From Pseudomonadota bacterium (GTDB lineage Bacteria; Pseudomonadota; Alphaproteobacteria; Rhizobiales; JAKPQE01), in contig JAKPQE010000078.1 of NCBI GenBank assembly GCA_029572955.1, positions 62,001-126,000 on the forward strand: DNA of 64,000 nucleotides. Reading direction: 5' to 3'. The notes beneath the pieces are model-generated. The model was given only the letters and a program-made list of their open reading frames with translations, had not been told where the DNA came from and made no database searches. Both the position numbers and the translations under genes were made by a program. Of this stretch, positions 9,115 to 17,197 are shown piece by piece; within the stretch, counting starts at the first letter, position 1, and each line of letters begins with the position of its first letter.

Positions 9115-9804
9115 TCACGCCGTCAGCGTTTCGACCCCGTTCGGGCCGGCCACCAGCGCGGTCGTGGCAAGACCGATGAAAAGACCGTGTTCCACGACGC
9201 CGGGGATCGCCACCAGCGCGTTCGCCAAGGCTTCTGCGTCGGGAATGCGGCCAAAAGATGCGTCGAGGATATAATGTCCTCCGTCGGTGACGAAAGGCAG
9301 GCCGTCCGGGCCCTTGCGCAGTTCGATCGGGCCGGAAAGGCCGAGCTTCTCGGCCATCCGCTCGACGGCGATGCGGGTCGCGCCGAGACCGAACGGGTTG
9401 ACCTCGATCGGCAGCGGGAACCTGCCGAGCATGTCGACCTTCTTGGAGGCGTCGGCGATGACCACCATGCGGGCGCTCGCAGCCGCGACGATCTTCTCGC
9501 GCAGGAGCGCGCCGCCGCCGCCCTTGACGAGGCGGAGCGCGGCGTCGAGTTCGTCGGCGCCGTCGACCGTGAGGTCGAGTTCCGGCGTCTCCTCGAGGGT
9601 CGAGAGCGGGATGTTGAGGCTGCGGGCAAGGGCCGCGGTGCGCTCCGACGTCGGCACGCCGACGACCTGCAGCCCCATGGCGACGCGAACGCCGAGCAGC
9701 TTGGTGAATTCGTCGGCGGTCGAACCGGTGCCGATGCCGAGGCGCATGCCGTCGGTGACATAGTCGACAGCGGCGGCCGCCGCCTGTTTCTTCAGATCGC
9801 TCAT
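9115..9804 (-). CDS. rpiA: ribose-5-phosphate isomerase A
   Basis: Interconverts ribose 5-phosphate and ribulose 5-phosphate in the pentose phosphate pathway. Typical length (229 residues) with the signatures GIGTGSTA near residue 25, DGADELD, and [11 protein letters not shown], which holds the catalytic glutamate region. ATG 9804 follows a strong GGGGGAGG ribosome-binding site; an upstream in-frame start at 9822 would place that site inside the gene. It lies 31 nt after the succinate-semialdehyde dehydrogenase gene and 34 nt before the DUF2059 gene, so the four minus-strand genes may form one transcript. Confidence 0.95.
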   Translation of the reverse strand: MSDLKKQAAAAAVDYVTDGMRLGIGTGSTADEFTKLLGVRVAMGLQVVGVPTSERTAALARSLNIPLSTLEETPELDLTVDGADELDAALRLVKGGGGALLREKIVAAASARMVVIADASKKVDMLGRFPLPIEVNPFGLGATRIAVERMAEKLGLSGPIELRKGPDGLPFVTDGGHYILDASFGRIPDAEALANALVAIPGVVEHGLFIGLATTALVAGPNGVETLTA

Positions 9805-9835
9805 GACGTTTGCCTCCCCCAAGGCATGCGGGCGG

Positions 9836-11284
9836 TTACTTGTCGAGGCCGCCCATCAGCAGATATTTGATCTCCACATATTCCTCGATGCCGTGATGCG
9901 AGCCCTCACGGCCGAGGCCGGACTGCTTGACGCCGCCGAACGGCGCCAGCTCGCTCGAGATGATCCCCGAATTGATCCCGACAATACCGTACTCCAGAGC
10001 CTCGGCCACCCGCCAGACGCGACCGAGGTCGCGGGCGTAGAAATAGGCGGCGAGGCCGAATTCGGTGTCGTTCGCCATCGCGACGACGTCGGCCTCGTCC
10101 TTGAACCGGAACAGCGGGGCGACCGGGCCGAAGGTCTCCTCGCGGGCGACGAGCATGCCGGGGGCGACGTTCTTCAGCACCGTCGGCTGGAAGAAGGTGC
10201 CGCCGAGGGCATGGCGCTGGCCGCCGAGCACGATTTCGGCGCCCTTGCCGACGGCGTCGGCGATGTGCTCCTCGACCTTGACCACCGCCTCTGCGTTGAT
10301 CAGCGGGCCCTGCACGACGCCGTCCTCGGTGCCGGCGCCGACGCGCATTTCGGCGACCTTGACGGCGAAGCGCTCGGCGAAGGCGTCGTAGATGCCGTCC
10401 TGGACGTAGATGCGGTTGGCGCAGACGCAGGTCTGGCCCATGTTGCGGTATTTCGAGGCCATGGCGCCCTCGACGGCGGCGTCGATATCGGCATCGTCGA
10501 AGACGATGAAGGGCGCATTGCCGCCGAGCTCCAGCGCCACCTTCTTCACCGTCGAGGCGGCCTGGCGCATCAGGAGCTTGCCGACCTCGGTCGAGCCGGT
10601 GAAGGCGACGACGCGGACGATCGGGTTCGAGGTCATCTCGCCGCCGATCGCCGGCGCATCGCCGGTGATGACGTTGAGGACGCCCTTCGGCAGGCCGGCT
10701 TCCTCGGCAAGGACGGCGAGCGCGAGCGCCGTCAGCGGCGTCTCGGGCGCCGGCTTGCAGACCGCCGTGCAGCCGGCGGCGATCGCCGGGGCGACCTTGC
10801 GGGTGATCATCGCGGCCGGGAAGTTCCACGGCGTGATCGCGGCGACGACGCCGATCGGCTGGCGGATGCAGACGATGCGGGCATCGGCGCGGAAGGTCGG
10901 GATGGTCTCGCCATAGATGCGCTTGGCTTCCTCGGCGTAGAACTCGACGAAGGAGGCGGCATAGGCCACCTCGCCACGGGCCTCGGCCAGCGGCTTGCCC
11001 TGCTCGGTGGTCATGATGAGCGCGAGATCTTCCTGATTCGCCATGATCAGATCGAACCAGCGGCGCAGGATCTGGCTGCGCTCCCTGGCCGTGCGCTTGG
11101 CCCAGGGGCCGAAGGCGGCCTCGGCGGCCTCGATCGCCCGGCGCGTCTCGTCGGCGCCGAGCACCGGGACGCGACCGACCACCTCGCCGGTCGCCGGATT
11201 GCGGACTTCCTCGGCCGGGCTGCCGACCCAGGCACCGTCGATATAGCAGCGATCCTTGAGCAGAGCGGGATTGCGGAGCTTCAT
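9836..11284 (-). CDS. gabD: NAD(P)-dependent succinate-semialdehyde dehydrogenase (GabD type)
   Basis: Oxidises succinate semialdehyde, or a similar short omega-oxoacid, to succinate in 4-aminobutyrate breakdown. This aldehyde dehydrogenase of 482 residues has the catalytic cysteine in GQTCVCANR, the general-base glutamate in [12 protein letters not shown], the cofactor motif FTGSTEVGK and WNFPAAM. The double cysteine CVC, where the second can form a redox disulfide, is typical of GabD. ATG 11284 has AAGGAG upstream; the longer frame to 11401 lacks family similarity. Substrate choice among ALDHs is inferred from sequence pattern only. Confidence 0.85.
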   Translation of the reverse strand: MKLRNPALLKDRCYIDGAWVGSPAEEVRNPATGEVVGRVPVLGADETRRAIEAAEAAFGPWAKRTARERSQILRRWFDLIMANQEDLALIMTTEQGKPLAEARGEVAYAASFVEFYAEEAKRIYGETIPTFRADARIVCIRQPIGVVAAITPWNFPAAMITRKVAPAIAAGCTAVCKPAPETPLTALALAVLAEEAGLPKGVLNVITGDAPAIGGEMTSNPIVRVVAFTGSTEVGKLLMRQAASTVKKVALELGGNAPFIVFDDADIDAAVEGAMASKYRNMGQTCVCANRIYVQDGIYDAFAERFAVKVAEMRVGAGTEDGVVQGPLINAEAVVKVEEHIADAVGKGAEIVLGGQRHALGGTFFQPTVLKNVAPGMLVAREETFGPVAPLFRFKDEADVVAMANDTEFGLAAYFYARDLGRVWRVAEALEYGIVGINSGIISSELAPFGGVKQSGLGREGSHHGIEEYVEIKYLLMGGLDK

Positions 11285-11500
11285 CTTCGAGATCTCCTTG
11301 AAGCGGCCGGGCGGCGCCTTACATGGCGAGCATCGCACGCCTGTCGTTATCAGTTCTCGTCCCCCGGCTCTTAGCACGCAGCCCAGACGGCGCCAAGGCA
11401 AGCTCGCAGGCGACGGCCTTGTCGTCGCAGGCCGGCCCCGCGCCCTTGCGGTACGCCCGCGGCAAGGCTAGCCACGGACGAGAAAACGGAGACCAAAACC

Positions 11501-12196
11501 ATGACCGCTGCCCGCCCGCTCGTCGTGTTCGATCTCGACGGCACCCTCATCGAGACCGCCGGCGACCTGATGGCGACGCTGAACCACATCCTCGCCGCCG
11601 AGGGCCTGCGCACGGTGGAACTCGCCGAGGCGCGCGAGATGATCGGCGACGGCGCCAAGGCGATGCTGCAGAAGGGTTTCCAGGCCAACGAAACGCCGCT
11701 CGAGGGCGACCGGCTGGAGCGGCTGTTCGCCACCTTCCTCGAGCATTACAGCGCCAACATCGCCAATGAGAGCTTCGCCTTTCCGGGCGTCGTCGGCCTC
11801 CTCGACCGGCTCGACGCGGAGGGCATCCTCGCCGCCGTCTGCACCAACAAGCCGGAGGCGATGTCGAAGCTCCTGCTGTCCGAACTCGGCCTTGCCGAAC
11901 GCTTCGCGATCATCGCCGGGCCGGAGACCTTCGGGGCGCGCAAGCCCGATCCGCGCCACATCGCCGAGACCATCCGGGCGGTCGGGGCGAGCCCGGCGAC
12001 GAGCGTGATGATCGGCGATTCCAAGAACGACATCGACGCGGCGCGCGGCGCCGGCGTGCCGGTGATCACCGTCGATTTCGGCTACACCACCATCCCGGTG
12101 AGCCAGCTCGGCCCGGATCGGATCGTCTCGCATTTCGACGACATCTGGGACGCCATCGTCGCGGTGGCGCCGGGCGTCGTGGCGGCGGCGGGCTGA
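11501..12196 (+). CDS. gph: HAD hydrolase, phosphoglycolate phosphatase type
   Basis: A 231-residue HAD superfamily phosphatase. Motif I is FDLDGTLIET (nucleophile and acid Asp), motif II is CTNKPE, motif III is the Lys in ARKPDP, and motif IV is GDSKNDIDAARGAG. The cap domain is the small helical type of Gph, which removes phosphate from the 2-phosphoglycolate produced during DNA repair and oxygenase side reactions. The neighbouring rpiA and gor genes fit the common rhizobial setting for gph. Specificity is inferred. Confidence 0.85.
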   Translation: MTAARPLVVFDLDGTLIETAGDLMATLNHILAAEGLRTVELAEAREMIGDGAKAMLQKGFQANETPLEGDRLERLFATFLEHYSANIANESFAFPGVVGLLDRLDAEGILAAVCTNKPEAMSKLLLSELGLAERFAIIAGPETFGARKPDPRHIAETIRAVGASPATSVMIGDSKNDIDAARGAGVPVITVDFGYTTIPVSQLGPDRIVSHFDDIWDAIVAVAPGVVAAAG

Positions 12197-12205
12197 GCGG
12201 CGCGA

Positions 12206-13231
12206 TCAGACGAGTTGCTGGTCGAGAAGCGTCTGCGCCATCGCGGTGGCGGCCTCGCGCCAGCCGATCAGCGGGCGCCCGAGCATTTCCTCGGCAAGGC
12301 CGTGTTCCATCTCGAAGCGAAGGCCGATCGAGCGCACCGAGGCGCGGGCGTCGGCGTCGAAGAGACCGACGAGGCGGACGAGGAAGGCCGGCAGGCGCCG
12401 CGTCGGGAGCTTTCCGGCATAGGCCGGGAACGCCTCGGCGAGCGCCAGCGCGATGTCGCGCATGCCGACCGAGCCGCTCGAGGCGAGCACCCTGTGACCG
12501 AAGGCGCCCGGATCCGTCATCGCCCGGACGTGCAGCGCGGCGACGTCGCGCACATCGACGATCGTGAAATTGAGGTCCGGCGAGCCGGGCAGCTTGCCGG
12601 CCATCATCTTGTGGATGATCGCCCCCGAGGTGCCCATGTCGGCATCGAGCAGCGGGCCGAGGATGAAGCCGGGATTGACGACGGTGAGATCGTCGCGCCG
12701 CCCGGCCCGCTCCATGATCGCCCAGGCCTCGCGTTCGGCGAGGGTCTTCGACTTGAAATAGGGCGTCATGTCGGGGGCCTCGACGTCGCTCCAGTCGGCC
12801 TCGGTCAGCGGCCGGCCGAGCCCCTTGCCGTGGCCTCTCGCGACGGCGACCTCCGAGGAGGTGACGACCATCCGCTTCACGCCGGTGCCGAGCGCCGCCG
12901 CGAGCGCCCGGCGCGTTCCCTCGACCGCCGGCCGGATGATCTCGCCCTCGTCCTTCGGGATGTGGGTGACGAAGGGCGAGGCGGTGTGGACGAGATAGTC
13001 GACGCCGGCCATCGCCTCCTGCCAGCCGCCGTCGGACATGAGGTCGAGCGTGACGAAGGAGAGGCCCGACGTGTCGGCGCCGTGCGCCTCGAGAACCTTG
13101 CGGACATGACCGCCCTTCCGCGCGTCGCGCACCGACCCGCGCACGCGGTATCCGGCGCCGAGGAGATCGCGGACGACATGGCCGGCGAGAAAGCCCGAAA
13201 CGCCGGTCACGAGAACGAGGTCAGAAGACAT
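12206..13231 (-). CDS. extended SDR, dihydroflavonol-4-reductase-like
   Basis: An NAD(P)-dependent epimerase/reductase of the extended short-chain dehydrogenase class, 341 residues. Cofactor motif TGVSGFLAGHV is near residue 10 and the catalytic pair is in YFKSK. It resembles DFR-like aldehyde/ketone reductases; the substrate is unknown. ATG 13231 is preferred because GGAG lies 6 nt upstream; ATG 13243 adds four residues. Divergent from a TetR gene across an AT-rich spacer, which suggests induction when the repressor is relieved. It converges with gph, leaving 9 nt between stops. Confidence 0.82.
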   Translation of the reverse strand: MSSDLVLVTGVSGFLAGHVVRDLLGAGYRVRGSVRDARKGGHVRKVLEAHGADTSGLSFVTLDLMSDGGWQEAMAGVDYLVHTASPFVTHIPKDEGEIIRPAVEGTRRALAAALGTGVKRMVVTSSEVAVARGHGKGLGRPLTEADWSDVEAPDMTPYFKSKTLAEREAWAIMERAGRRDDLTVVNPGFILGPLLDADMGTSGAIIHKMMAGKLPGSPDLNFTIVDVRDVAALHVRAMTDPGAFGHRVLASSGSVGMRDIALALAEAFPAYAGKLPTRRLPAFLVRLVGLFDADARASVRSIGLRFEMEHGLAEEMLGRPLIGWREAATAMAQTLLDQQLV

Positions 13232-13248
13232 CCGAGGCTCCATTATGA

Positions 13249-13277
13249 AAATTGATACTTTTCTTCATTTATCATTT
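13249..13277. promoter_or_regulatory. AT-rich divergent promoter with imperfect inverted repeat
   Basis: Between the SDR and TetR genes an AT-rich stretch contains AAATTGATA (13249-13257) and TATCATTT (13270-13277), an imperfect inverted repeat 12 nt apart. It could be the operator of the adjacent TetR protein. Symmetry is poor, so this is a weak call. Confidence 0.3.
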
Positions 13278-13377
13278 AATGGACTCGCTGGCAATGAGCG
13301 AACGGGTTTTCCGCCCGCCCGATCTCGTATAGTCCTTGCTGCAACCCCTCATGCGAAGGCGGACGGAGAACAGGCAC

Positions 13378-13983
13378 TTGGCAAGGCCGAAGACGAACAA
13401 GGCCGATGTACGCGAGGAAATGCTGCAGACGCTCGATGCGCTCATCAAGCGGCGCGGCTCGCACCGCGTCACGCTGTCGGAAGTCGCCGAGGCCTGCGGC
13501 ATGTCTCAATCGAACGCCTATCGCTTCTTTGCGAGCAAGAAGGCGATGATGGAGGCGGGCGTCGAGCGCTGGTTCCTCGACATCGACGCCGAGCTTGGCG
13601 AGATCGTCGCCAGCCGTGACGAGGCCGACCGGCGGCTCGCCCGTTTCCTGAAGCGACGCTACGAGCTGAAGCGGGCGAAACACGACGCCGATCCGGAGCT
13701 CTTCGCCGCCCATCTCGCCGTCGCCGACGATTATGGCGCCGCCGTCGCGCCGCATATCGGGCGCATGCAGGCAATGCTCGAGAGCATCCTCGCCGACGGC
13801 ATCGCGGCGGGGACATTCCGCTCCGCCTCGAGCGCCGAACTGGCGATCGCCGTCGAAATGCTCGCCGAGGGCTTCAGCAATCCCTGGCAGATCCTGCGCC
13901 ACCACCAGATCCTGACGCCGGAACGGGTGGATGGCGCCATCGCCATGATTCTCGCCGGCCTCGAGGCGAGCGCCGAAGCCTGA
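13378..13983 (+). CDS. TetR family regulator
   Basis: A 201-residue TetR protein: helix-turn-helix at about residues 8-55 (VTLSEVAEACGMSQSNAYRFFASKKAMMEAG), then a helical ligand domain of the TetR_C type. TTG 13378 gives the common N-terminus MARPKTNK and has GGAGAA eight bases upstream; ATG 13351 has no ribosome-binding site. Transcribed away from the dihydroflavonol-reductase-like gene, which is its likely target. The inducer is unknown. Confidence 0.82.
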   Translation: MARPKTNKADVREEMLQTLDALIKRRGSHRVTLSEVAEACGMSQSNAYRFFASKKAMMEAGVERWFLDIDAELGEIVASRDEADRRLARFLKRRYELKRAKHDADPELFAAHLAVADDYGAAVAPHIGRMQAMLESILADGIAAGTFRSASSAELAIAVEMLAEGFSNPWQILRHHQILTPERVDGAIAMILAGLEASAEA

Positions 13984-14098
13984 GCCTTTCCGGGGCCGAT
14001 CGCCGGATCGCGCGATCGAACGGCCGCAGGCGCCGGCGGCGCTTGACTTGCCCTCCCCGCCCCCCTTATATCGCGGCACTTCTCCGCCAGGCCGGAGC

Positions 14099-14173
14099 GG
14101 GCGCGTAGCTCAGCGGGAGAGCACTTCGTTCACACCGAAGGGGTCACTGGTTCAATCCCAGTCGCGCCCACCA
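14099..14173 (+). tRNA. tRNA-Val (anticodon CAC)
   Basis: Cloverleaf read by eye: acceptor GGGCGCG pairs with CGCGCCC, the D-arm is GCTCAGCGGGAGAGC, the anticodon stem is CTTCG/CGAAG with loop TTCACAC (anticodon CAC, reading GUG), and the T-arm is GGTTCAATCC. The 3' CCA is encoded in the DNA. A repeat cluster begins 31 nt after its end, and tRNA 3' ends are common sites for element insertion. Confidence 0.95.
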
Positions 14174-14203
14174 TTTCGCCAGCAAGGCGAAATGCTTGGT
14201 TTT

Positions 14204-14438
14204 CTTGATCTCACGGCAGTTCGCTACGCTCACGCTTGCGATGGCGCGCGCTGGCCGCGTGACGGCCGTTGGCCTTGCGAACCCTGCCGGGTTCGGGTTG
14301 CCCTTCCTGATCTCACGGCAGTTCGCTTCGCTCATGATCTCCGCGAGGGCGGCCTGACCGGCCGGCGCGCATTTGCGCTTGCGAACCCTGCCGGGTTCGG
14401 GTTGCCCTTCCTGATCTCACGGCAATTCGCTTCGCTCA
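14204..14438 (+). repeat. three-copy repeat downstream of tRNA-Val
   Basis: Copies B (14274-14334) and C (14378-14438) are 61 bp with one mismatch, 104 bp apart. Copy A (14204 to about 14246) holds only the second half, from CTTGATCTCACGG onward. The first half of B and C holds a perfect 7-bp hairpin, CGAACCC-TGCC-GGGTTCG. The gene-free stretch 14174-14565 contains this cluster and then the promoter of the DUF2892 gene; no coding sequence is credible in it. Confidence 0.85.
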
Positions 14439-14503
14439 CGCCTGCGATGGCGGCGTTTCCGACTAATTCGAGCCATAGCGGCGCGGCAAACTCCACGAAT
14501 TCT

Positions 14504-14531
14504 CTTGCCGCGGCGAAACTCTGCCTATAAT
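14504..14531 (+). promoter_or_regulatory. putative sigma-70 promoter of the DUF2892 gene
   Basis: CTTGCC (14504-14509) and TATAAT (14526-14531) are 16 nt apart and lie just before the AT-rich leader of the DUF2892 gene, whose GGAG ribosome-binding site and ATG (14566) follow. The -10 box is a perfect consensus, unusual in this G+C-rich DNA. Confidence 0.5.
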
Positions 14532-14565
14532 TTTCGCAAATTCGAATATTTAACGGAGTGTAAAC

Positions 14566-14769
14566 ATGGCGATCGACCGCATGGTCATGGCTGTTGCCGG
14601 CCTCTTCATCCTTCTCTCTCTCGCCCTGTCGCAGGTGCACAGCATCTACTGGCTGTGGTTCACCGCGTTCGTCGGCGCCAATCTCCTGCAGGCCTCCTTC
14701 TCGGGCTTCTGCCCGATGGTGATGATCCTGAAGAAGTTCGGCTTCAAGCCCGGCGCCGCGTTCAACTGA
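14566..14769 (+). CDS. DUF2892 (YgaP transmembrane-domain-like) protein
   Basis: A 67-residue membrane protein with two hydrophobic helices (about residues 7-22 and 28-45) and the FSGFCPMVMILKKFGFKPG tail of DUF2892. In E. coli the same fold anchors the rhodanese YgaP; here it stands alone. GGAG precedes the ATG. The next gene starts 20 nt later and encodes an exported c-type cytochrome, so the two may be co-transcribed and act at the inner membrane/periplasm. Confidence 0.85.
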   Translation: MAIDRMVMAVAGLFILLSLALSQVHSIYWLWFTAFVGANLLQASFSGFCPMVMILKKFGFKPGAAFN

Positions 14770-14789
14770 GGCGGAGCCCGAGGGACATC

Positions 14790-15398
14790 ATGAGGTCCAT
14801 GCTGAAGGCCGTGCTCGGCGCGGCCGCTTTCGTCGTTGCCACCGGCACGACGCTCGCCGATGACCGCCAGATGGTCGATCTGCCCGAGCCGATGCGCGAG
14901 ATGTTCCTGGCCGAAATGCGCGGCCATCTCGCCGATCTCGACGACGTCGTCGCGGCGCTTGCCGCCGGCGACTTCAAGGCGGCCGCCCAGCTCGCCGAGG
15001 AGCGCATGCAGATCGGCCACCGGATGGTCGAGCGCATGCAGGGCATGGGCGCGACGCCGGAACAGATCGCCGAGATGCGCAAGCACATGGCCCAGATGCG
15101 CGAGCAGATGGGTGGCATGGGCGGCGGCATGGGTATGGGCATGGGCGGCGGCATGGGCATGGGTGGTATGGGCATGGGTGGTATGGGCATGGGCGGCGGA
15201 ATGGGCTTCGGCCGGTTCATGCCGGAAGAGTTCCGTGCCCTCGGCATGCTCTTCCACCAGGCGGCCGACGATTTCGCCAGGACCGCACGCGCCGCCGCCG
15301 AGCCGCCGACGCCGGACGACTACAAGGCGGCGATGGGTGCCCTCGGCGCGATCACGGTCGCCTGCCGCGGCTGCCACGACGCGTTCCGGGTGCGCTGA
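14790..15398 (+). CDS. exported cytochrome c'-like protein with Gly/Met repeat insert
   Basis: A 202-residue exported protein. A signal peptide (residues 1 to about 23, ending LADD) is followed by helical segments. Residues ~107-139 are almost only Gly and Met in GMG-type repeats, then two more helices. Near the C-terminus is CRGCH, a c-type heme site placed as in cytochrome c'/c556 four-helix bundles. The likely state is a periplasmic monoheme cytochrome whose central loop is a methionine-rich arm; such arms can bind Cu(I) or Ag(I), but that is inference. It lies directly after the DUF2892 gene. Confidence 0.7.
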   Translation: MRSMLKAVLGAAAFVVATGTTLADDRQMVDLPEPMREMFLAEMRGHLADLDDVVAALAAGDFKAAAQLAEERMQIGHRMVERMQGMGATPEQIAEMRKHMAQMREQMGGMGGGMGMGMGGGMGMGGMGMGGMGMGGGMGFGRFMPEEFRALGMLFHQAADDFARTARAAAEPPTPDDYKAAMGALGAITVACRGCHDAFRVR

Positions 15399-15627
15399 CG
15401 GCGCCGCCGGGCACCGGCCGGTCGACCATCGCGCGATTTCCCCGCACGGCGGAAATCATCTATAACGACGGCCGCTGCCCTCGGGCGCGGCCGTTTCCTC
15501 GTCGGGGCGCCCGCGCCGGGCGGCGCGGCTGCCGTCCTGCCGGTCCGCCCGCGTCGTGCGATGCGGGCGCCGGTGGTTGCGACAATGGCGCCTTTCCTGG
15601 CGCAAGGCCTGGAGCCGAGCTGGAAGC

Positions 15628-17076
15628 ATGTTCGACATCCGACCGGTCGCCTTCGTCGTCGGCGCCTTCATCTGCACCCTCGCGCCGCTGCTTCTGATTT
15701 GCGCGGTCGTCGATCTGGCCGCCGACAATCCGGACTGGATGGTGTTCGTCGGCTCGGCGATGGTGACGTTCGCCTTCGGTTCGCTGCTCACCCTTGCGAC
15801 CCGGGCCGAAAACCTCGAATTCGACATCCGCCACGGCTTCCTTTTGACCATCGCGGTGTGGGTGGCGATCTGTCTCGTCGGCGCCATCCCGTTCTATTTC
15901 GCGGCGGCCAAGCCGAGCATCGCCGACGCCGTCTTCGAATCGACCTCCGGCATCACCTCGACCGGCGCGACGGTGCTCAGCGACCTCGATCACATGCCCC
16001 CGGGGATCCTCATGTGGCGGGCCCTCCTGCAGTGGATCGGCGGCCTCGGCATCGTCGCCACCGCGCTGCTCATCTTCCCGTTCCTGCAGGTCAGCGGGAT
16101 GCAGCTCTTCAAGCTCGAATCATCGGATGTCGGCGAGAAGCTGTCGCCCCGCATCGCCGACACGACGCGGCAGATCACCCTCCTCTACGTCGCGCTGACG
16201 GTGCTGACGACGGTCGCCCTGATCGCCGCCGGCCTCAGGCCTTTCGATGCCGTGTGCCACGCGATGACCGGGGTGGCGACCGGCGGCTTTGCGACCCACG
16301 ACAGCTCGATCGGCTATTTCGGCAACCGGGCGGTCGAGGCGATCCTGCTCGTCGCGATGATCGCCGGCAGCCTGACACTCACCCTGGTGCTGCGGGCCGT
16401 GGCGGGGCGACCGGGCGCCCTGTTGCGCGATCCGCAGACGCGACTTTTCTTCGTTTCGATCGGCGTCGCCGTGGTCACGATCACCACCTGGCGCATCCTC
16501 ACCTCCGAGGTCGAGCCGCTGCAGGCGCTGTGGGGCACGCTCTTTTCCGTCGTCGCGATCATGACGACGACCGGTTTCGTCCTCGAGGACCACGCGACCT
16601 GGGGGGCGCTGCCGGTCGCCGCCTTCTTCGTCATCATCTTCATGGGCGGCTGCACCGGATCGACGGCCGGCGGCCTCAAGGCCTACCGGCTCTACGTGCT
16701 TCTGGTCGCGACCGCCTACCATTTCCGCATGCTGTTGCACCCGCACCGGGTGACGGCGCTGCGCTATGGCGAGATGCGCCTCGACGACGAGGTGGTGCGC
16801 TCGGTGATGACCTTCGTGCTGCTCTACATGGCGAGCTTCGTCGTCATCGCCGGCGGGCTGTCGGCCACCGGGCTCGACTTCCTTACCAGCCTTTCCGGCG
16901 CGGCCCAGGCGATCGCCAATGTGGGCCCCGGACTCGGCGACATCATCGGCCCGGCCGGCAACTTCTCGACGCTGAGCGATGCGGCCAAATGGATCATTTC
17001 GGCCGGAATGTTGCTCGGGCGTCTGGAGATCATCGCCGTCGTCATGGTATTTACCCCCGCGTTCTGGCGGGTATGA
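15628..17076 (+). CDS. trkH: TrkH family potassium uptake protein, copy 1
   Basis: Channel-like subunit of the Trk potassium uptake system in the inner membrane, 482 residues. The four pore-loop repeats are visible: SGITSTGATVL, GVATGGFATHD, TTTGFVLED and ANVGPGLGDI, each with the conserved filter glycine. It normally works with the NAD-binding regulator TrkA, which is not in this window. ATG 15628 matches the start of copy 2 exactly (MFD-RPVAFVVGAF). The frame continues 24 codons upstream without similarity. Followed 121 nt later by a close paralogue. Confidence 0.93.
   Translation: MFDIRPVAFVVGAFICTLAPLLLICAVVDLAADNPDWMVFVGSAMVTFAFGSLLTLATRAENLEFDIRHGFLLTIAVWVAICLVGAIPFYFAAAKPSIADAVFESTSGITSTGATVLSDLDHMPPGILMWRALLQWIGGLGIVATALLIFPFLQVSGMQLFKLESSDVGEKLSPRIADTTRQITLLYVALTVLTTVALIAAGLRPFDAVCHAMTGVATGGFATHDSSIGYFGNRAVEAILLVAMIAGSLTLTLVLRAVAGRPGALLRDPQTRLFFVSIGVAVVTITTWRILTSEVEPLQALWGTLFSVVAIMTTTGFVLEDHATWGALPVAAFFVIIFMGGCTGSTAGGLKAYRLYVLLVATAYHFRMLLHPHRVTALRYGEMRLDDEVVRSVMTFVLLYMASFVVIAGGLSATGLDFLTSLSGAAQAIANVGPGLGDIIGPAGNFSTLSDAAKWIISAGMLLGRLEIIAVVMVFTPAFWRV
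16012..16121 (+). repeat. 110-bp block identical to 17582-17691
   Basis: Within the first trkH gene, 110 consecutive bases match the second trkH gene at every position, synonymous sites included, while flanking sequence differs every few codons. This looks like recent gene conversion between the tandem copies. It encodes MWRALLQWIGG and the helix that follows. Confidence 0.85.
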
Positions 17077-17197
17077 GGCAGCTTACCGGCGGGTGCAGCC
17101 GGGTTCGTAGTTGGCAGGCAAGGGCACGACAGGCTTCTTGCGGCCGCAACAGAGGGCCTGGCGCAGCCCATAAGGCCCTGAAGCTGAGCGAAAAGAC

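Noticed and set aside
6615-9179. An 854-codon open frame on the plus strand
   Set aside because: It lies opposite gor-GNAT and DUF2059, has the Arg/Ala/Gly/Asp-rich make-up of an antisense frame in G+C-rich DNA, and shows no domain.
14144-14335. Short minus-strand frame ending in WWARLGLNQ
   Set aside because: This peptide is a known artefact of translating the reverse of a tRNA 3' end, and the rest of the frame is the intergenic repeat.
14204-14438. CRISPR-like array after the tRNA
   Set aside because: Only two full copies and a partial one, repeat units too long (61 bp), no cas genes, and the spacing sequences are not uniform spacers.
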